From Sphingomonas sp. Leaf208 (GTDB taxonomy: Bacteria; Pseudomonadota; Alphaproteobacteria; Sphingomonadales; Sphingomonadaceae): 64,000 bases of DNA. Shown here in pieces: positions 1-8,024 of the stretch (the stretch's first letter is position 1; the number at the start of each line of letters is the position of its first letter). A program made the position numbers and the translations under genes. The notes beneath the pieces are model-generated. The model saw only the letters and a program-made list of their open reading frames with translations, did not search any database and was not told where the DNA came from. The DNA is taken from NCBI RefSeq assembly GCF_001421415.1, contig NZ_LMKH01000012.1, forward strand, positions 217,468 to 281,467, read 5' to 3'.

Positions 1-26
1 GCAGGACGCCCAATGAAACTCGAAAA

Positions 27-176
27 TCCCCTCGCCCCTCCGGGGAGAGGGAGGGGCCCGCGCGCCCTTGCGCGTGGGAGGGAGAGGGGAGTGAGGCACG
101 GAACCCCCGCCCCAAAACCCCTCACCCTTCCGTCGCAAAAGCTCCTCCCGCCCTCTCCCCGACAGGGAGAGGGACA
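27..176. repeat. Dispersed palindromic repeat, family A, copy 1
   Basis: An imperfect inverted repeat of about 150 bp. It opens with CCCTCGCCCCTCCGGGGAG and closes with the complementary CTCTCCCCGACAGGGAGAGG, with inner arms rich in AGGGG and CCCCTC. It lies just downstream of the prohead protease gene. A second copy at 2012-2161 is close to identical along its whole length, including the interior. Confidence 0.85.
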
Positions 177-181
177 AGCCG

Positions 182-562
182 CTAAGGAATGACCTCGACC
201 CGAGCCAAAGCCTGCATAGGCACCGCCACCAGACTAACCTCCACCAGGTCCACCGCCAGCAACTCCCGCCGCACCCCCTGCCGCACGCGCAAAGCCCGAT
301 ACCCAACCGACAACCCAGCCACCGCCCCAGACCGCACCAGCCCAGCCAGCTCCAGGTCCGCTACCACCCCCTCGACCCGCAACCCCCGCGCATCCTCCGC
401 AACGACGGACAAGGACCCAACCGCCACACCCCGATGCTGCCACAACAAAGGCACCAACCCGGCCCCGGAAAAAGCCCCCCGCCGCATCACATCCCCCGCC
501 CGATCGACAACATCGAACACCGCCGCATACCCCGCGAACGTCACCGTCCCCGCGCCGCTCAC
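182..562 (-). CDS. HK97-type prohead protease (GTA g4-like)
   Basis: This is probably the capsid maturation protease that trims the scaffold portion of HK97-fold capsid subunits during head assembly. The 126 residues begin with SGAGTVTFAGYAAVFDVVDR, typical of the family. The expected catalytic His lies in LWQHRG (about residue 43) and the Ser in AVAGLSVGYR (about 85). I chose the GTG at 562 because it forms a GTGA overlap with the stop of the preceding gene; a GTG nine bases upstream is the alternative. It is short for a prohead protease but keeps the core. The capsid gene expected next would lie left of the window. Position after terminase and portal supports a GTA or prophage head cluster. 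Confidence 0.8.
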   Translation of the reverse strand: MSGAGTVTFAGYAAVFDVVDRAGDVMRRGAFSGAGLVPLLWQHRGVAVGSLSVVAEDARGLRVEGVVADLELAGLVRSGAVAGLSVGYRALRVRQGVRRELLAVDLVEVSLVAVPMQALARVEVIP

Positions 563-864
563 TTCAACCACGCGGCAAACCCCAGCTTAACCGCCAGCCC
601 CGCCAGCATCAGCGCCATCGCCAGCCGCGCGATCCACCCCACCACAGCCTTCCAAACCGACCGCTTCGCATCGCGCCAGGCCGCCAGCAGCTCGCGCAAC
701 TCCGCCACATCCTCCCGAGCCCGCTCGTCACTCAACGCCACCCGCGCCAAGGCCCGAGCCGCCCCCAATTCCCCCGCCTCCTCCACGATCGCCCGCAACG
801 TCACCAGGTCGACGCCCCGCTCAGCCCCCTGCCGCATCAACTGCGCCAAAACCGCCCCATCCAT
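559..864 (-). CDS. Small GTA-cluster membrane protein (g3.5 position)
   Basis: A 101-residue protein between portal and prohead protease, the place occupied by g3.5 in the Rhodobacter capsulatus GTA. Residues 1-70 are a charged helical region (DERAREDVAELRELLAAW). Residues about 74-100 form one hydrophobic segment (VVGWIARLAMALMLAGLAV), suggesting a membrane anchor. Its ATG shares one base with the portal stop (TGATG) and its stop overlaps the protease start, so it is translationally coupled on both sides. It may correspond to the DUF6127 family seen in sphingomonad GTA-like clusters, but I could not confirm that. Function unknown. Confidence 0.7.
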   Translation of the reverse strand: MDGAVLAQLMRQGAERGVDLVTLRAIVEEAGELGAARALARVALSDERAREDVAELRELLAAWRDAKRSVWKAVVGWIARLAMALMLAGLAVKLGFAAWLK

Positions 865-1997
865 CAGACCACCTCCTGAATCTCGAGCAACGCCCGCTTC
901 TCCGCATCGCTGAGAAAGCCAGCCCCGCTCACCATCCCCCAAAGCCGCTCGCGATCCTCCGCCAGCGCCGGCACCCGGTCGAGATCGACCGAGATCGACG
1001 CCCCCTCGAACCACCCGGCCAGCCCCTGCGCGATCCCACCCAGCACCGCGGTCGCCAGCGGCAAGATCGCCAGCCGCCACAGCGCCCGATTGGCCTCGCG
1101 GTAATTCGCGTAGCTATTGTCCCCCGTCAGCCCGAGCAGCATCGGCGGCACCCCGAACGCCAACGCGATCTCCCGCGCCGCCGCCGCCTTCGTCCCCACG
1201 AAATCCATGTCCGCCGGCGACAGGCTCAACGCCTGCCACCTCAGCCCCCCCTCCAGCAGCATCGGCCGCCCCGCATTCCCCGCCCCCGAGAACGACGCCT
1301 CCAGCTCGCCCCGCAACCGCTCGAACTGCTCGGTCGACAGCGTCGCGCCGTCCTTCGGATCGTACATCAACGCCCCCGAAGGCCGCGCCGCGTTATCCAG
1401 CAAAGCCTTGTTCCACCGCGCCGCCGCATTGTGGATCGCCACGGCCCCAGAAGCCGCCCCCAGGCACCCCAACCCATAATGATCATCCACCGGATTGAAG
1501 CTCTTCAGGTGGATCACTTCGGGCCGCACCGGATCGGCATGCAGCCGCGCCACCCGCTCCCCAACCCGGTACCGATAAGCAGCCGGCCACCCACTGGCAT
1601 CCGGCTCGACCGTCACCCGCTCGGGTCGCAGCGCATAAAGCTCGGCCGCGCCCCCATCTACGTCGCGCAAAACCTGCACATACGCATTGCCGTGCAGCAT
1701 CAGATGCGCTGCCACCGTCTCGATCAGCGTCTGCCCACCCGACCGCACCGTCGCCAGCGCCAGCAACGCCGGATCCGACGCGACGATCGGCGCACTCCCC
1801 AGCCCCTCCACCACCAACTTGACCGCCCGCTGCGCAATCGGATTATCGAGATACGCCTCGCGCACCTGCGCCTCATAACTCCGCGGCCACTCGCCAAACG
1901 CCGAACCCCCGATCGCGCCCCCAAATCCGGCCGCCGCAGACCGAGACAACACCGGCCGCGACTCATCGCGCCCGGATTTCCACCCGAACAATTTCAT
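864..1997 (-). CDS. HK97-family phage portal protein (GTA g3-like)
   Basis: The portal forms the dodecameric DNA entry ring at the head vertex, where the terminase docks. The 377-residue product has the usual HK97 portal layout. It carries AYLDNPIAQRAVKLVVEGLG near residues 48-67 and the diagnostic FGVPPMLLGLTGDNSYANYR at 281-300. The start at 1997 (MKLFGWKSG) is favoured over a longer frame because AGGAG lies about 6 bases upstream, and the extra 38 codons would run through the palindromic repeat. The gene is coupled to the following small membrane protein by a TGATG overlap. It is somewhat shorter than many phage portals, as is common for GTA versions. Confidence 0.88.
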   Translation of the reverse strand: MKLFGWKSGRDESRPVLSRSAAAGFGGAIGGSAFGEWPRSYEAQVREAYLDNPIAQRAVKLVVEGLGSAPIVASDPALLALATVRSGGQTLIETVAAHLMLHGNAYVQVLRDVDGGAAELYALRPERVTVEPDASGWPAAYRYRVGERVARLHADPVRPEVIHLKSFNPVDDHYGLGCLGAASGAVAIHNAAARWNKALLDNAARPSGALMYDPKDGATLSTEQFERLRGELEASFSGAGNAGRPMLLEGGLRWQALSLSPADMDFVGTKAAAAREIALAFGVPPMLLGLTGDNSYANYREANRALWRLAILPLATAVLGGIAQGLAGWFEGASISVDLDRVPALAEDRERLWGMVSGAGFLSDAEKRALLEIQEVV

Positions 1998-2011
1998 GAT
2001 GTTCTCCTGAA

Positions 2012-2161
2012 ATTCCCTCGCCCCTACGGGGGGAGGGAGGGGCCCGCGCGCCCTTGCGCGTGGGAGGGAGAGGGGAGTGAGGCTCGGGACACCCGCCCCA
2101 AAGCCCCTCACCCTCCCGTCGCAAGAGCTCCTCCCTCCCTCTCCCCGTCGGGGAGAGGGCC
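2012..2161. repeat. Dispersed palindromic repeat, family A, copy 2
   Basis: A near-identical partner of the repeat at 27-176, sharing the interior CCCGCGCGCCCTTGCGCGTG as well as the arms. It fills the gap between the terminase stop and the portal start, separating genes that are normally tightly coupled. Transcription through it would form a strong nested hairpin. Confidence 0.85.
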
Positions 2162-2165
2162 ACCC

Positions 2166-3542
2166 CTACAAAACCCGCACCGAGACCCGAGCCCGCGGCC
2201 CCAGCATCACCTCGGTCATCGCCCAAACCAGCGCATCGGCCCGATCCGGCGACCGCCCCGGCCCCTCATACCCCCCGCCCGCGATCAGCCCGCAAAGCTC
2301 ATCCTCCAGGTCCGGAAACGCCCCCACATGCCAAGCCCGCCCACACTCATACAAAGCCGCCACCGGCTCAGCCCGCGCCACCTTCCCCAGCGACGCATGC
2401 ACCAACTTTACCGGCATAGCCCGATCCGCCCCGGCAAGGACGCTCCCCACCATCTTCCCCCCCTGGTTGGCCTCGGCGATCACCCGATCCGCCCCGTGCC
2501 GTTCGGCACATTCGGCCACAGCTCGAGCCCACCCCTCGGGAGAAGCACCCGAAACACTGGCGTCCTCCAAAACATAGCAAAACCCATCGACCCCGAGCGC
2601 CACCACCACGATCCCGCAAGCATCCCCAGGCCCCCCGGAGACACTCCCCGCCGGCGGATCCACCCCCACCACGACGCGCGTCAGCTCCGGTGCAAAAGCC
2701 ACCCGCCGGGACTCCACCAGCGCCCGCGTCCACAAAGCGCCGGCAATATCCTCGATCAGCTCGCCATCCAGCTCCTGCCGCCCCAACCGCGTCCCCGCAT
2801 ACGTGGCGGTCATCGCCTCCACGAAGCTCACCGGCAGATGCGGATTGTCGCGCGTCCGCCCGCGCGTTTCGACCAGTCCCGGCAACGCCATCACCCGCCG
2901 CATCAGCGCGACCGGCCGGGGCGTCGTCGTCACCAGGACGCGCGGCACCGTACCCAGCCGCAAGCCCATCATCAGATTGTCCCAGGTCGGATCGCCGTAG
3001 CGCCATTTCGCCAGTTCGTCGCACCACGCCCAGCCATGCTCCGGCCCACGCAACGCTTCCGGCGCCTCCGCCGAATACGCATAGGCCTTCGCACCATTGC
3101 CGAAATGCACTTCGCCGACCGCACTGCGCCACGTCAGCGCCTCGTTGTCGTGCGCCACCGCGATCAGTCCGCTCTCGCCCTGCACCATCACGCGCCGCAC
3201 ATCGTCGATCGTCGCGCCGACCAACGCGATTCGCGCGGTCGGATCGTCGCGCGCGATCTGGCTCACCCACTCCGCGCCCGCCCGCGTCTTGCCAAATCCG
3301 CGCCCCGCCCGGATCAGCCAGATCCGCCAGTCGCCTTCGGGCGGATATTGCCCGTCATGCGCCCAGTGCCGCCACCGATCGCGCAACTCGTTGCGTTGAC
3401 CGACCGACAGCTTCCGCATGATCCCGGCACGGTGCACCACCGGCAGGTCGGCCAGCTCCGCCACCAGGTCGCGTTCGACCGTGGCCACCGGCGCCGGGTC
3501 GACCGCCCCCGGATCGCCTTCGCCGCTTCCCGAGCGCGTCAA
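2166..3542 (-). CDS. Terminase large subunit (GTA g2-like)
   Basis: The packaging motor: an ATPase that drives DNA into the prohead, with a C-terminal nuclease that cuts it. In 458 residues I see Walker A (RAGRGFGKTRAG, about 79-89), Walker B (AWCDELAKW, about 172-180), the coupling motif TTTPRP (205-210) and the first nuclease aspartate in VVVGVDPPAG (about D295). A further acidic site lies in SPDRADALVWAM near residue 438. The annotated start is TTG at 3542, overlapping the upstream TGA; no strong Shine-Dalgarno is visible, so coupled translation is likely. The sequence resembles the DNA-packaging proteins of alphaproteobacterial GTAs. It appears intact. Confidence 0.9.
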   Translation of the reverse strand: MTRSGSGEGDPGAVDPAPVATVERDLVAELADLPVVHRAGIMRKLSVGQRNELRDRWRHWAHDGQYPPEGDWRIWLIRAGRGFGKTRAGAEWVSQIARDDPTARIALVGATIDDVRRVMVQGESGLIAVAHDNEALTWRSAVGEVHFGNGAKAYAYSAEAPEALRGPEHGWAWCDELAKWRYGDPTWDNLMMGLRLGTVPRVLVTTTPRPVALMRRVMALPGLVETRGRTRDNPHLPVSFVEAMTATYAGTRLGRQELDGELIEDIAGALWTRALVESRRVAFAPELTRVVVGVDPPAGSVSGGPGDACGIVVVALGVDGFCYVLEDASVSGASPEGWARAVAECAERHGADRVIAEANQGGKMVGSVLAGADRAMPVKLVHASLGKVARAEPVAALYECGRAWHVGAFPDLEDELCGLIAGGGYEGPGRSPDRADALVWAMTEVMLGPRARVSVRVL

Positions 3543-4252
3543 GAGGCGAGCGCCTGGCGCCGCGCCAGCGAGTCCAGCAGCTTCAGCAATGCGGCATCGG
3601 TCTCCACCGATGTCGCCCGACAGGTCTGGCTGGACTGGCGCCCCCGTGCCTCGCGCGCGCGATGCTGGTTCAGCATCGCCAGCGCGAACTGGATCGCCGT
3701 CACGCTCGACAGCTTGATCAGCCCCGCACCGGGCACCGCAGCCCCGCCCCGGATCTTTTCACCGCCCACGTCTTCGACGGCACCAGCGTCTTCGACGGCA
3801 CCCACGTCTTCGACGGCACCAGCGTCCCCCACGGCACCAGCGTCGCCGACCGCCACCGTCTCGTTGCGGGGCGCCTCCACACCCCCATCGCTCTGGTCGT
3901 CGTCGCCCTGCCCGCCAAGACGCCCATCATCGCGATCCAGCGAGGCGAGCGACGTCGCCAACAACAGTTCCTCCAACCGGTCATACCCGCGCGACAACGC
4001 CGCCTGCCATGCTGCGGCAAACGCAGGATCGTGCGAGCGGCGGTGATAGGCTCCGCCGAGCGACATCCCCACCACGACGACAGACGTGGTCACGTTGCCG
4101 GTCATCGCCAATTCCTCGAGAAACGTGGCTTGCCGCTCAAGTGTCCATTCCTTCGCCCGGGGTTTCCGGGCCACAAGAACCCGGTTCTTCCCACCCGTGA
4201 TGACCATCCCGCCGACCTTCGCGTTCCCGGTCGCCTTGCTCTTGATCCCCAT
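3539..4252 (-). CDS. Terminase small subunit-like protein with hexapeptide repeats (GTA g1 position)
   Basis: This gene sits directly upstream of the large terminase and overlaps it by four bases, where GTA g1 or a phage small terminase is expected. The 237-residue product has an N-terminal part like small terminases: EWTLERQATFLEELAMTGNV (35-54), a likely helix-turn-helix, then GGAYHRRSHDPAFAAAWQAA. Residues about 134-163 are five tandem copies of A-V-(G/E)-D-(A/V)-G, a low-complexity insertion. The C-terminal part (ATSVETDAALLKLLDSLARR) looks helical. The start at 4252 was chosen because upstream codons read through low-quality sequence. Assignment rests on position and the N-terminal half. 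Confidence 0.65.
   Translation of the reverse strand: MGIKSKATGNAKVGGMVITGGKNRVLVARKPRAKEWTLERQATFLEELAMTGNVTTSVVVVGMSLGGAYHRRSHDPAFAAAWQAALSRGYDRLEELLLATSLASLDRDDGRLGGQGDDDQSDGGVEAPRNETVAVGDAGAVGDAGAVEDVGAVEDAGAVEDVGGEKIRGGAAVPGAGLIKLSSVTAIQFALAMLNQHRAREARGRQSSQTCRATSVETDAALLKLLDSLARRQALAS
3767..3856. repeat. 18-bp tandem repeat within the terminase small-like gene
   Basis: About five consecutive 18-bp units of the form CACGTCTTCGACGGCACC or AGCGTCTTCGACGGCACC. Because the unit is a multiple of three it stays in frame, encoding an acidic Ala-Val-Glu-Asp-Val-Gly type repeat. Copy-number change would lengthen or shorten the linker without a frameshift. Confidence 0.85.
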
Positions 4253-4383
4253 GCCGCGCCCCCGCTTGCCTGCACCGCACCGCCAAACGCAGAAAGCCGG
4301 CGACGACAAAGGCTCCCGCCCCGATCGTCCCGGCCTCCAGAGCCAGACCGCCCGGCCCGACTCGCTAGTTTTCGATGTTCCCG

Positions 4384-4435
4384 TTATGTGCCAGATGAGC
4401 GTGACGATGTCAAGGTAATTAACCCGTTTGGTTAC
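4384..4435 (-). promoter_or_regulatory. Candidate promoter region and inverted motif upstream of the GTA genes
   Basis: Read on the minus strand, TTGACA (4413 to 4408) is a good -35 hexamer, followed after 17 bases by a weak -10-like CACATA. Just upstream, 4415-4435 holds GTAATTAACCCGTTTGGTTAC, an imperfect inverted repeat with a TTAACC and a GGTTA half. TTAACC is the half-site of the alphaproteobacterial regulator CtrA, which controls many GTA clusters. This is suggestive only, since spacing does not match a full TTAA-N7-TTAA site. The inverted motif overlaps the queG stop codon. Confidence 0.3.
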
Positions 4436-5610
4436 TCGCCCACGGGTAGATCGACCAGAGGCACGACACGATCCACCGCGGCCGCCCCCCACTCACCAAG
4501 CACGCCCTGATCGCCCTCGTCCGCCAGCCGACGTCCGCGCTCGCTGCCCCAGCGCGCGCTATCCAGTCGCCGCAATGCCCATATCGCCCCGCCCCGGACG
4601 ACCGGCGAGTCGTCGCTCAACAGCCCGACGACGGCCTCGACGAGGCCAGGATCGCTACTGTTCCCCGCCGCCATCAAGGCATTGCGGATCATCTTGGCGC
4701 GGCCGATGCGCTTGATCGGCGAGCCTGCGAACACCGTGCGGAAGCTCGCATCGTCCAGCGCCAGGATGTCGGCGAGTTCGGGCGCGACCAACTCCGCACG
4801 AGGATGAAACGCCAAGTTCACGTTGGCCGCGGCGGCGAACTTGTTCCAGGGGCACACCGCCAGGCAATCGTCGCAGCCGTAGATGCGGTTGCCGATCGCG
4901 GCGCGGAATTCGTGCGGGATCGGGCCGGCATGCTCGATCGTGAGGTAGGAGATGCAGCGGCGGGCATCGAGCTGGTACGGCCGCGGGAACGCCGCGGTCG
5001 GACACGCGGTCTGGCACGCGTCGCAACTGCCGCAGGTGTCGACGCCGCCCTTGTCCGGTTCAAGGTCCAACGTCGTGTAGATCGCGCCGAGGAACAGCCA
5101 GCTGCCATGCTCGCGACTGACCAGATTGGTGTGCTTGCCTTGCCAGCCGAGCCCGGCGGCTTCGGCGAGCGGCTTTTCCATGACCGGCGCGGTGTCGACG
5201 AACACTTTCAGATCGAACGGCGGCAGGTCGCGCCCCGCTTCCGCTGCCAGCCAGCGGCCGAGCGCCTTCAACTGTCGCTTCACGACGTCGTGATAATCCG
5301 AGCCCTGCGCATAGACCGAGATGCGCCCTATCCCGCCCTCGTCCGCCAGCCGTAGCGGATCGTCCTTCGGCACATAGCTCATGCCGAGCGCGATGACGCT
5401 GCGAACCTCCGGCCACAAACCCGCGGGACTCTCGCGGTGGTGCTTGCGCTCCTCCATCCAGATCATGTCGCCGTGGCGCCCATCCGCCAGCCATTGGTGG
5501 AGCCGTTCGCCCGCACGCGGCGCCGCGCCGGCATGCGCGATCCCGCACGCGACGAAGCCGAGTTCCGCCGCTTTGGCCTTCAGCCTGTGTTCCAGCTTGT
5601 CTTGCGCCAC
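4432..5610 (-). CDS. queG: Epoxyqueuosine reductase QueG
   Basis: QueG uses cobalamin and two 4Fe-4S clusters to reduce epoxyqueuosine to queuosine in tRNAs with a GUN anticodon, the last step of queuosine synthesis. In 392 residues the two clusters are plain: DTCGSCDACQTACPT (cysteines 193, 196, 199, 203) and YGCDDCLAVCPWN (246, 249, 253), with C219 in RRCISYLTIE. The conserved acid in VFVDTAPVMEK (about D139) fits the active site. The C-terminal portion resembles the HEAT-like repeat of the family. It is cytosolic and monocistronic as far as can be seen, divergent from the ABC exporter, with only about 44 bases between the starts. The tRNA-Tyr in this window (GUA anticodon) is a natural substrate. 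Confidence 0.95.
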   Translation of the reverse strand: MAQDKLEHRLKAKAAELGFVACGIAHAGAAPRAGERLHQWLADGRHGDMIWMEERKHHRESPAGLWPEVRSVIALGMSYVPKDDPLRLADEGGIGRISVYAQGSDYHDVVKRQLKALGRWLAAEAGRDLPPFDLKVFVDTAPVMEKPLAEAAGLGWQGKHTNLVSREHGSWLFLGAIYTTLDLEPDKGGVDTCGSCDACQTACPTAAFPRPYQLDARRCISYLTIEHAGPIPHEFRAAIGNRIYGCDDCLAVCPWNKFAAAANVNLAFHPRAELVAPELADILALDDASFRTVFAGSPIKRIGRAKMIRNALMAAGNSSDPGLVEAVVGLLSDDSPVVRGGAIWALRRLDSARWGSERGRRLADEGDQGVLGEWGAAAVDRVVPLVDLPVGE

Positions 5611-5654
5611 GTCCGCCCGCTACCACGACGCCACCCTCGGTAGGAAGATTGCGC

Positions 5655-6581
5655 GTGAACGATGAATGGGCGGTCACCGCGAACGGGATCGTGAAGCGGT
5701 TCGGCGATCGGCGCGTGGTCGACGGGGTGGACATGATGGTGCCGCGCGGCTCGGTGTACGGCGTGCTCGGGCCCAACGGCGCGGGCAAGACGACCACGCT
5801 GCGCATGCTGCTCGGGATCATCGAGCCCGACGAGGGATCGCGCACATTGCTCGGCTACGACAATCCGCGCGATGCGAGCGACCGGGTCGGCTATCTTCCC
5901 GAGGAGCGCGGGCTGTATCCGGCGATGAAGGCACGCGAGGCGATCGCGTTTCTTGGCGCACTCCGGGGGCTCGACTGGAAGACCGGCCGCGAGCGTGCGG
6001 TGGTGCTGATGGAAGCCGCCGGACTCGGCCATGCGGTCGACGAGAAGATCCGCAAGCTGTCGAAGGGCATGGCGCAGCTGGTGCAGCTGCTCGGCTCGGT
6101 GGTGCACCAGCCCGACCTGCTGGTGCTCGACGAGCCGTTTTCGGGGCTCGATCCGGTCAACCAGGAGCGGCTCGAGAAGCTGATCCTCAACGAGCGCGAC
6201 CGCGGCGCGACGATCCTGTTCTCGACGCATATCATGAGCCATGCCGAGCGGCTGTGTGACCGGCTCGCGATCATCGCCGGGGGCAAAAGACGCTTCGAGG
6301 GCACGGTCGCGGACGCTCGCGGCATATTGCCGCAACGCGTCCACTACACGCCGCACCGCCCCGATCCGGCGATACGCGGCGTGCTGCCGGTGGATGCGGT
6401 GGCGGACGGGGATAGCTGGCGGTTCGAGCTGCCGAACGAGGGAATCGAGAGCTTGCTCGTGAGACTGATCGACGCGGGATACGGGATTTCGGGGTTGTCG
6501 ATCGAGCGGCCCGGCCTGCACGAAGCGTTCGTCAGGATCGTTGGGCAGCATGCCGACGTCGCGAAGGAGGACGCGGCATGA
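5655..6581 (+). CDS. ABC exporter ATP-binding subunit (NatA-like)
   Basis: The nucleotide-binding subunit of an ABC-2 type exporter. The 308 residues contain Walker A GPNGAGKTTTL (39-49), signature LSKGMAQ (135-141), Walker B LLVLDEPFSGLDP (155-167) and the switch histidine in FSTHIMSH. A C-terminal DUF4162-like tail ends in LHEAFVRIVG. I chose GTG at 5655, which has AGGAAG seven bases upstream; a TTG two codons earlier sits too close to that site. The gene overlaps the permease by an ATGA junction, so they form one unit. NatAB-type pairs export sodium or other small solutes; the substrate here is unknown. Confidence 0.9.
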   Translation: MNDEWAVTANGIVKRFGDRRVVDGVDMMVPRGSVYGVLGPNGAGKTTTLRMLLGIIEPDEGSRTLLGYDNPRDASDRVGYLPEERGLYPAMKAREAIAFLGALRGLDWKTGRERAVVLMEAAGLGHAVDEKIRKLSKGMAQLVQLLGSVVHQPDLLVLDEPFSGLDPVNQERLEKLILNERDRGATILFSTHIMSHAERLCDRLAIIAGGKRRFEGTVADARGILPQRVHYTPHRPDPAIRGVLPVDAVADGDSWRFELPNEGIESLLVRLIDAGYGISGLSIERPGLHEAFVRIVGQHADVAKEDAA

Positions 6582-7813
6582 GCCGGTTCCGTCGGACGCT
6601 TCGCCAGACGTTCACGATCGCGCGCCGCGACTTCATCGCGACGGTGTTCACCCCGATCTTCCTGCTGTTCCTGTTCGCGCCCCTGATCATGGGGTCGTTC
6701 GGCGCGATCGGTGGGTTGGGCGCGGCGAGCGTCAGTGGCGGCGCGCAGGACAAGACGCGGATCATCGCGATCGTCCCTGCCTCCACCGCGCGACCGATCG
6801 ACGAGGCTGACGAGCGCCTGCGCGGCATGTTCCGCAGCGACGAAGCGCCCCCCGAACTGTCGATCGTCGCGCCGAACGCGGATCCCGCGGCGCAGGCGCG
6901 CGCGGCGTTCGAGACCAAGGACGTCGACGCCTCCGCAGTGCTGTACGGCCCGCTCGACGCGCCGCGAATCCTGTACGGACCGCGCGGCAAACGCTCGGCC
7001 GATTACCTCGGGCTGCTCGCGCAGACGACGCTGGCGGCGGAGAAGCTTGGCGGTACGCTGCCGACGATCGCCGCGACCAAGACGCAGATCACGCGTTCGA
7101 CCACCTCGGTCGGCGGCCAGCACCAATCCGCCTTCTTCGCGGTGTTCGGGATTTTCTTCCTTACGCTGTTCCTGTCGGGCCAGGTCGTGGGCACGATGGC
7201 CGAGGAGCGTAACAACAAGGTGATAGAGGTGCTCGCCGCCGCGGTGCCCTTGGAGTCCGTGTTCTTCGGCAAGCTGATCGGGATGTTCGGCGTCGCGGTG
7301 CTGTTCGTCGCGTTCTGGGGCACCGTCGTCACGCAGATCACGTCGCTGATGCCTGCCGCCGCCGCGGTGGCGCTAGGCGACCTGACGCCCGCGGTCGGCG
7401 CGCCGATGTTCGCGCTGCTGTTCGCCGCGTATTTCAGCATGGCGTATCTGCTGCTCGGGTCGGTGTTCCTCGGCGTGGGAGCGCAGGCGACGACGATGCG
7501 CGAAATACAGATGCTGTCGCTGCCGATCACGATCCTGCAGGTGGCGATGTTCGGGCTGTCGTCGGCCGCGGTTTCCCACCCCGGCAGCTGGCTCGCCACC
7601 GCCGCCGAACTGTTCCCGCTATCCTCGCCATTCGCAATGGCCGGCCGCGCGGCGAACTCACCGGAGCTGTGGCCTCACGTCGCGGCGCTAGCGTGGCAGG
7701 CGCTGTGGGTGACGATCTTTATAACGGTGGGGGCGCGTCTGTTCCGCCGTGGGGTGCTGCAATCGGGCAGCGCCCGGCCGTTCTGGCGGCGGAAGGCGAA
7801 GGCGGCAGCGTAG
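6578..7813 (+). CDS. ABC-2 type exporter permease (NatB-like)
   Basis: The membrane partner of the preceding ATPase. The 411-residue product has an N-terminal membrane anchor (FIATVFTPIFLLFLFAPLIM, about residues 19-38), then a roughly 150-residue soluble loop. A block of C-terminal membrane segments begins near FFAVFGIFFLTLFLSGQVV. The motif MAEERNNKVIEVLAAAVP is characteristic of NatB/YhaP-type permeases. The start overlaps the ATPase stop by four bases. The likely role is export of a small molecule or ion; nothing nearby fixes the substrate. A strong inverted repeat just downstream may end the transcript. Confidence 0.88.
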   Translation: MSRFRRTLRQTFTIARRDFIATVFTPIFLLFLFAPLIMGSFGAIGGLGAASVSGGAQDKTRIIAIVPASTARPIDEADERLRGMFRSDEAPPELSIVAPNADPAAQARAAFETKDVDASAVLYGPLDAPRILYGPRGKRSADYLGLLAQTTLAAEKLGGTLPTIAATKTQITRSTTSVGGQHQSAFFAVFGIFFLTLFLSGQVVGTMAEERNNKVIEVLAAAVPLESVFFGKLIGMFGVAVLFVAFWGTVVTQITSLMPAAAAVALGDLTPAVGAPMFALLFAAYFSMAYLLLGSVFLGVGAQATTMREIQMLSLPITILQVAMFGLSSAAVSHPGSWLATAAELFPLSSPFAMAGRAANSPELWPHVAALAWQALWVTIFITVGARLFRRGVLQSGSARPFWRRKAKAAA

Positions 7814-7821
7814 GCGTTTAC

Positions 7822-7948
7822 GATCCTCCCCCGCCAGGGGGAGGTGGCTGGCTCTTGCCAGACGGAGGGGGAGGAAAGGGATAACCTCTGCTTCGTGTCC
7901 TCCCCCTCCGTCGCCTTCGGCACCACCTCCCCCTGGCGGGGGAGGATC
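7822..7948. repeat. Dispersed palindromic repeat, family E
   Basis: Inverted repeat whose arms GATCCTCCCCCGCCAGGGGG and its complement enclose a second pair around GGAGGGGGAGGA and TCCTCCCCCTCCG. It lies between the ABC permease stop and the P450 gene and could act as a transcription terminator or a structured spacer. Confidence 0.8.
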
Positions 7949-7972
7949 ATTCGGTTACGATCCCTACTCTAT

Positions 7973-7986
7973 TGACATAAGTGTCA
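7973..7986. promoter_or_regulatory. Palindrome TGACA-TAAG-TGTCA upstream of the P450
   Basis: A perfect 5-bp inverted repeat around a 4-base spacer, about 40 bases before the P450 ATG. Its left half lies within TTGACA, a possible -35 hexamer, so a bound protein would block transcription. TetR-family repressors commonly use such operators, but no regulator gene is adjacent. The operator role is inferred. Confidence 0.45.
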
Positions 7987-8024
7987 GCAAAGCCTCTCCT
8001 GCGGCAAAACAGGGGAGAGAAACG

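Noticed and set aside
3767..3856. The 18-bp tandem units as a possible CRISPR array
   Set aside because: Units are directly adjacent, with no unique spacers, and lie in a coding frame; no cas genes are present.
1431..4046. An 871-codon open frame on the plus strand opposite the portal and terminase genes
   Set aside because: It is the mirror of real minus-strand genes in very GC-rich DNA. The product is Arg/Pro/His-rich with no domains, while the opposite strand encodes clear portal and terminase motifs.
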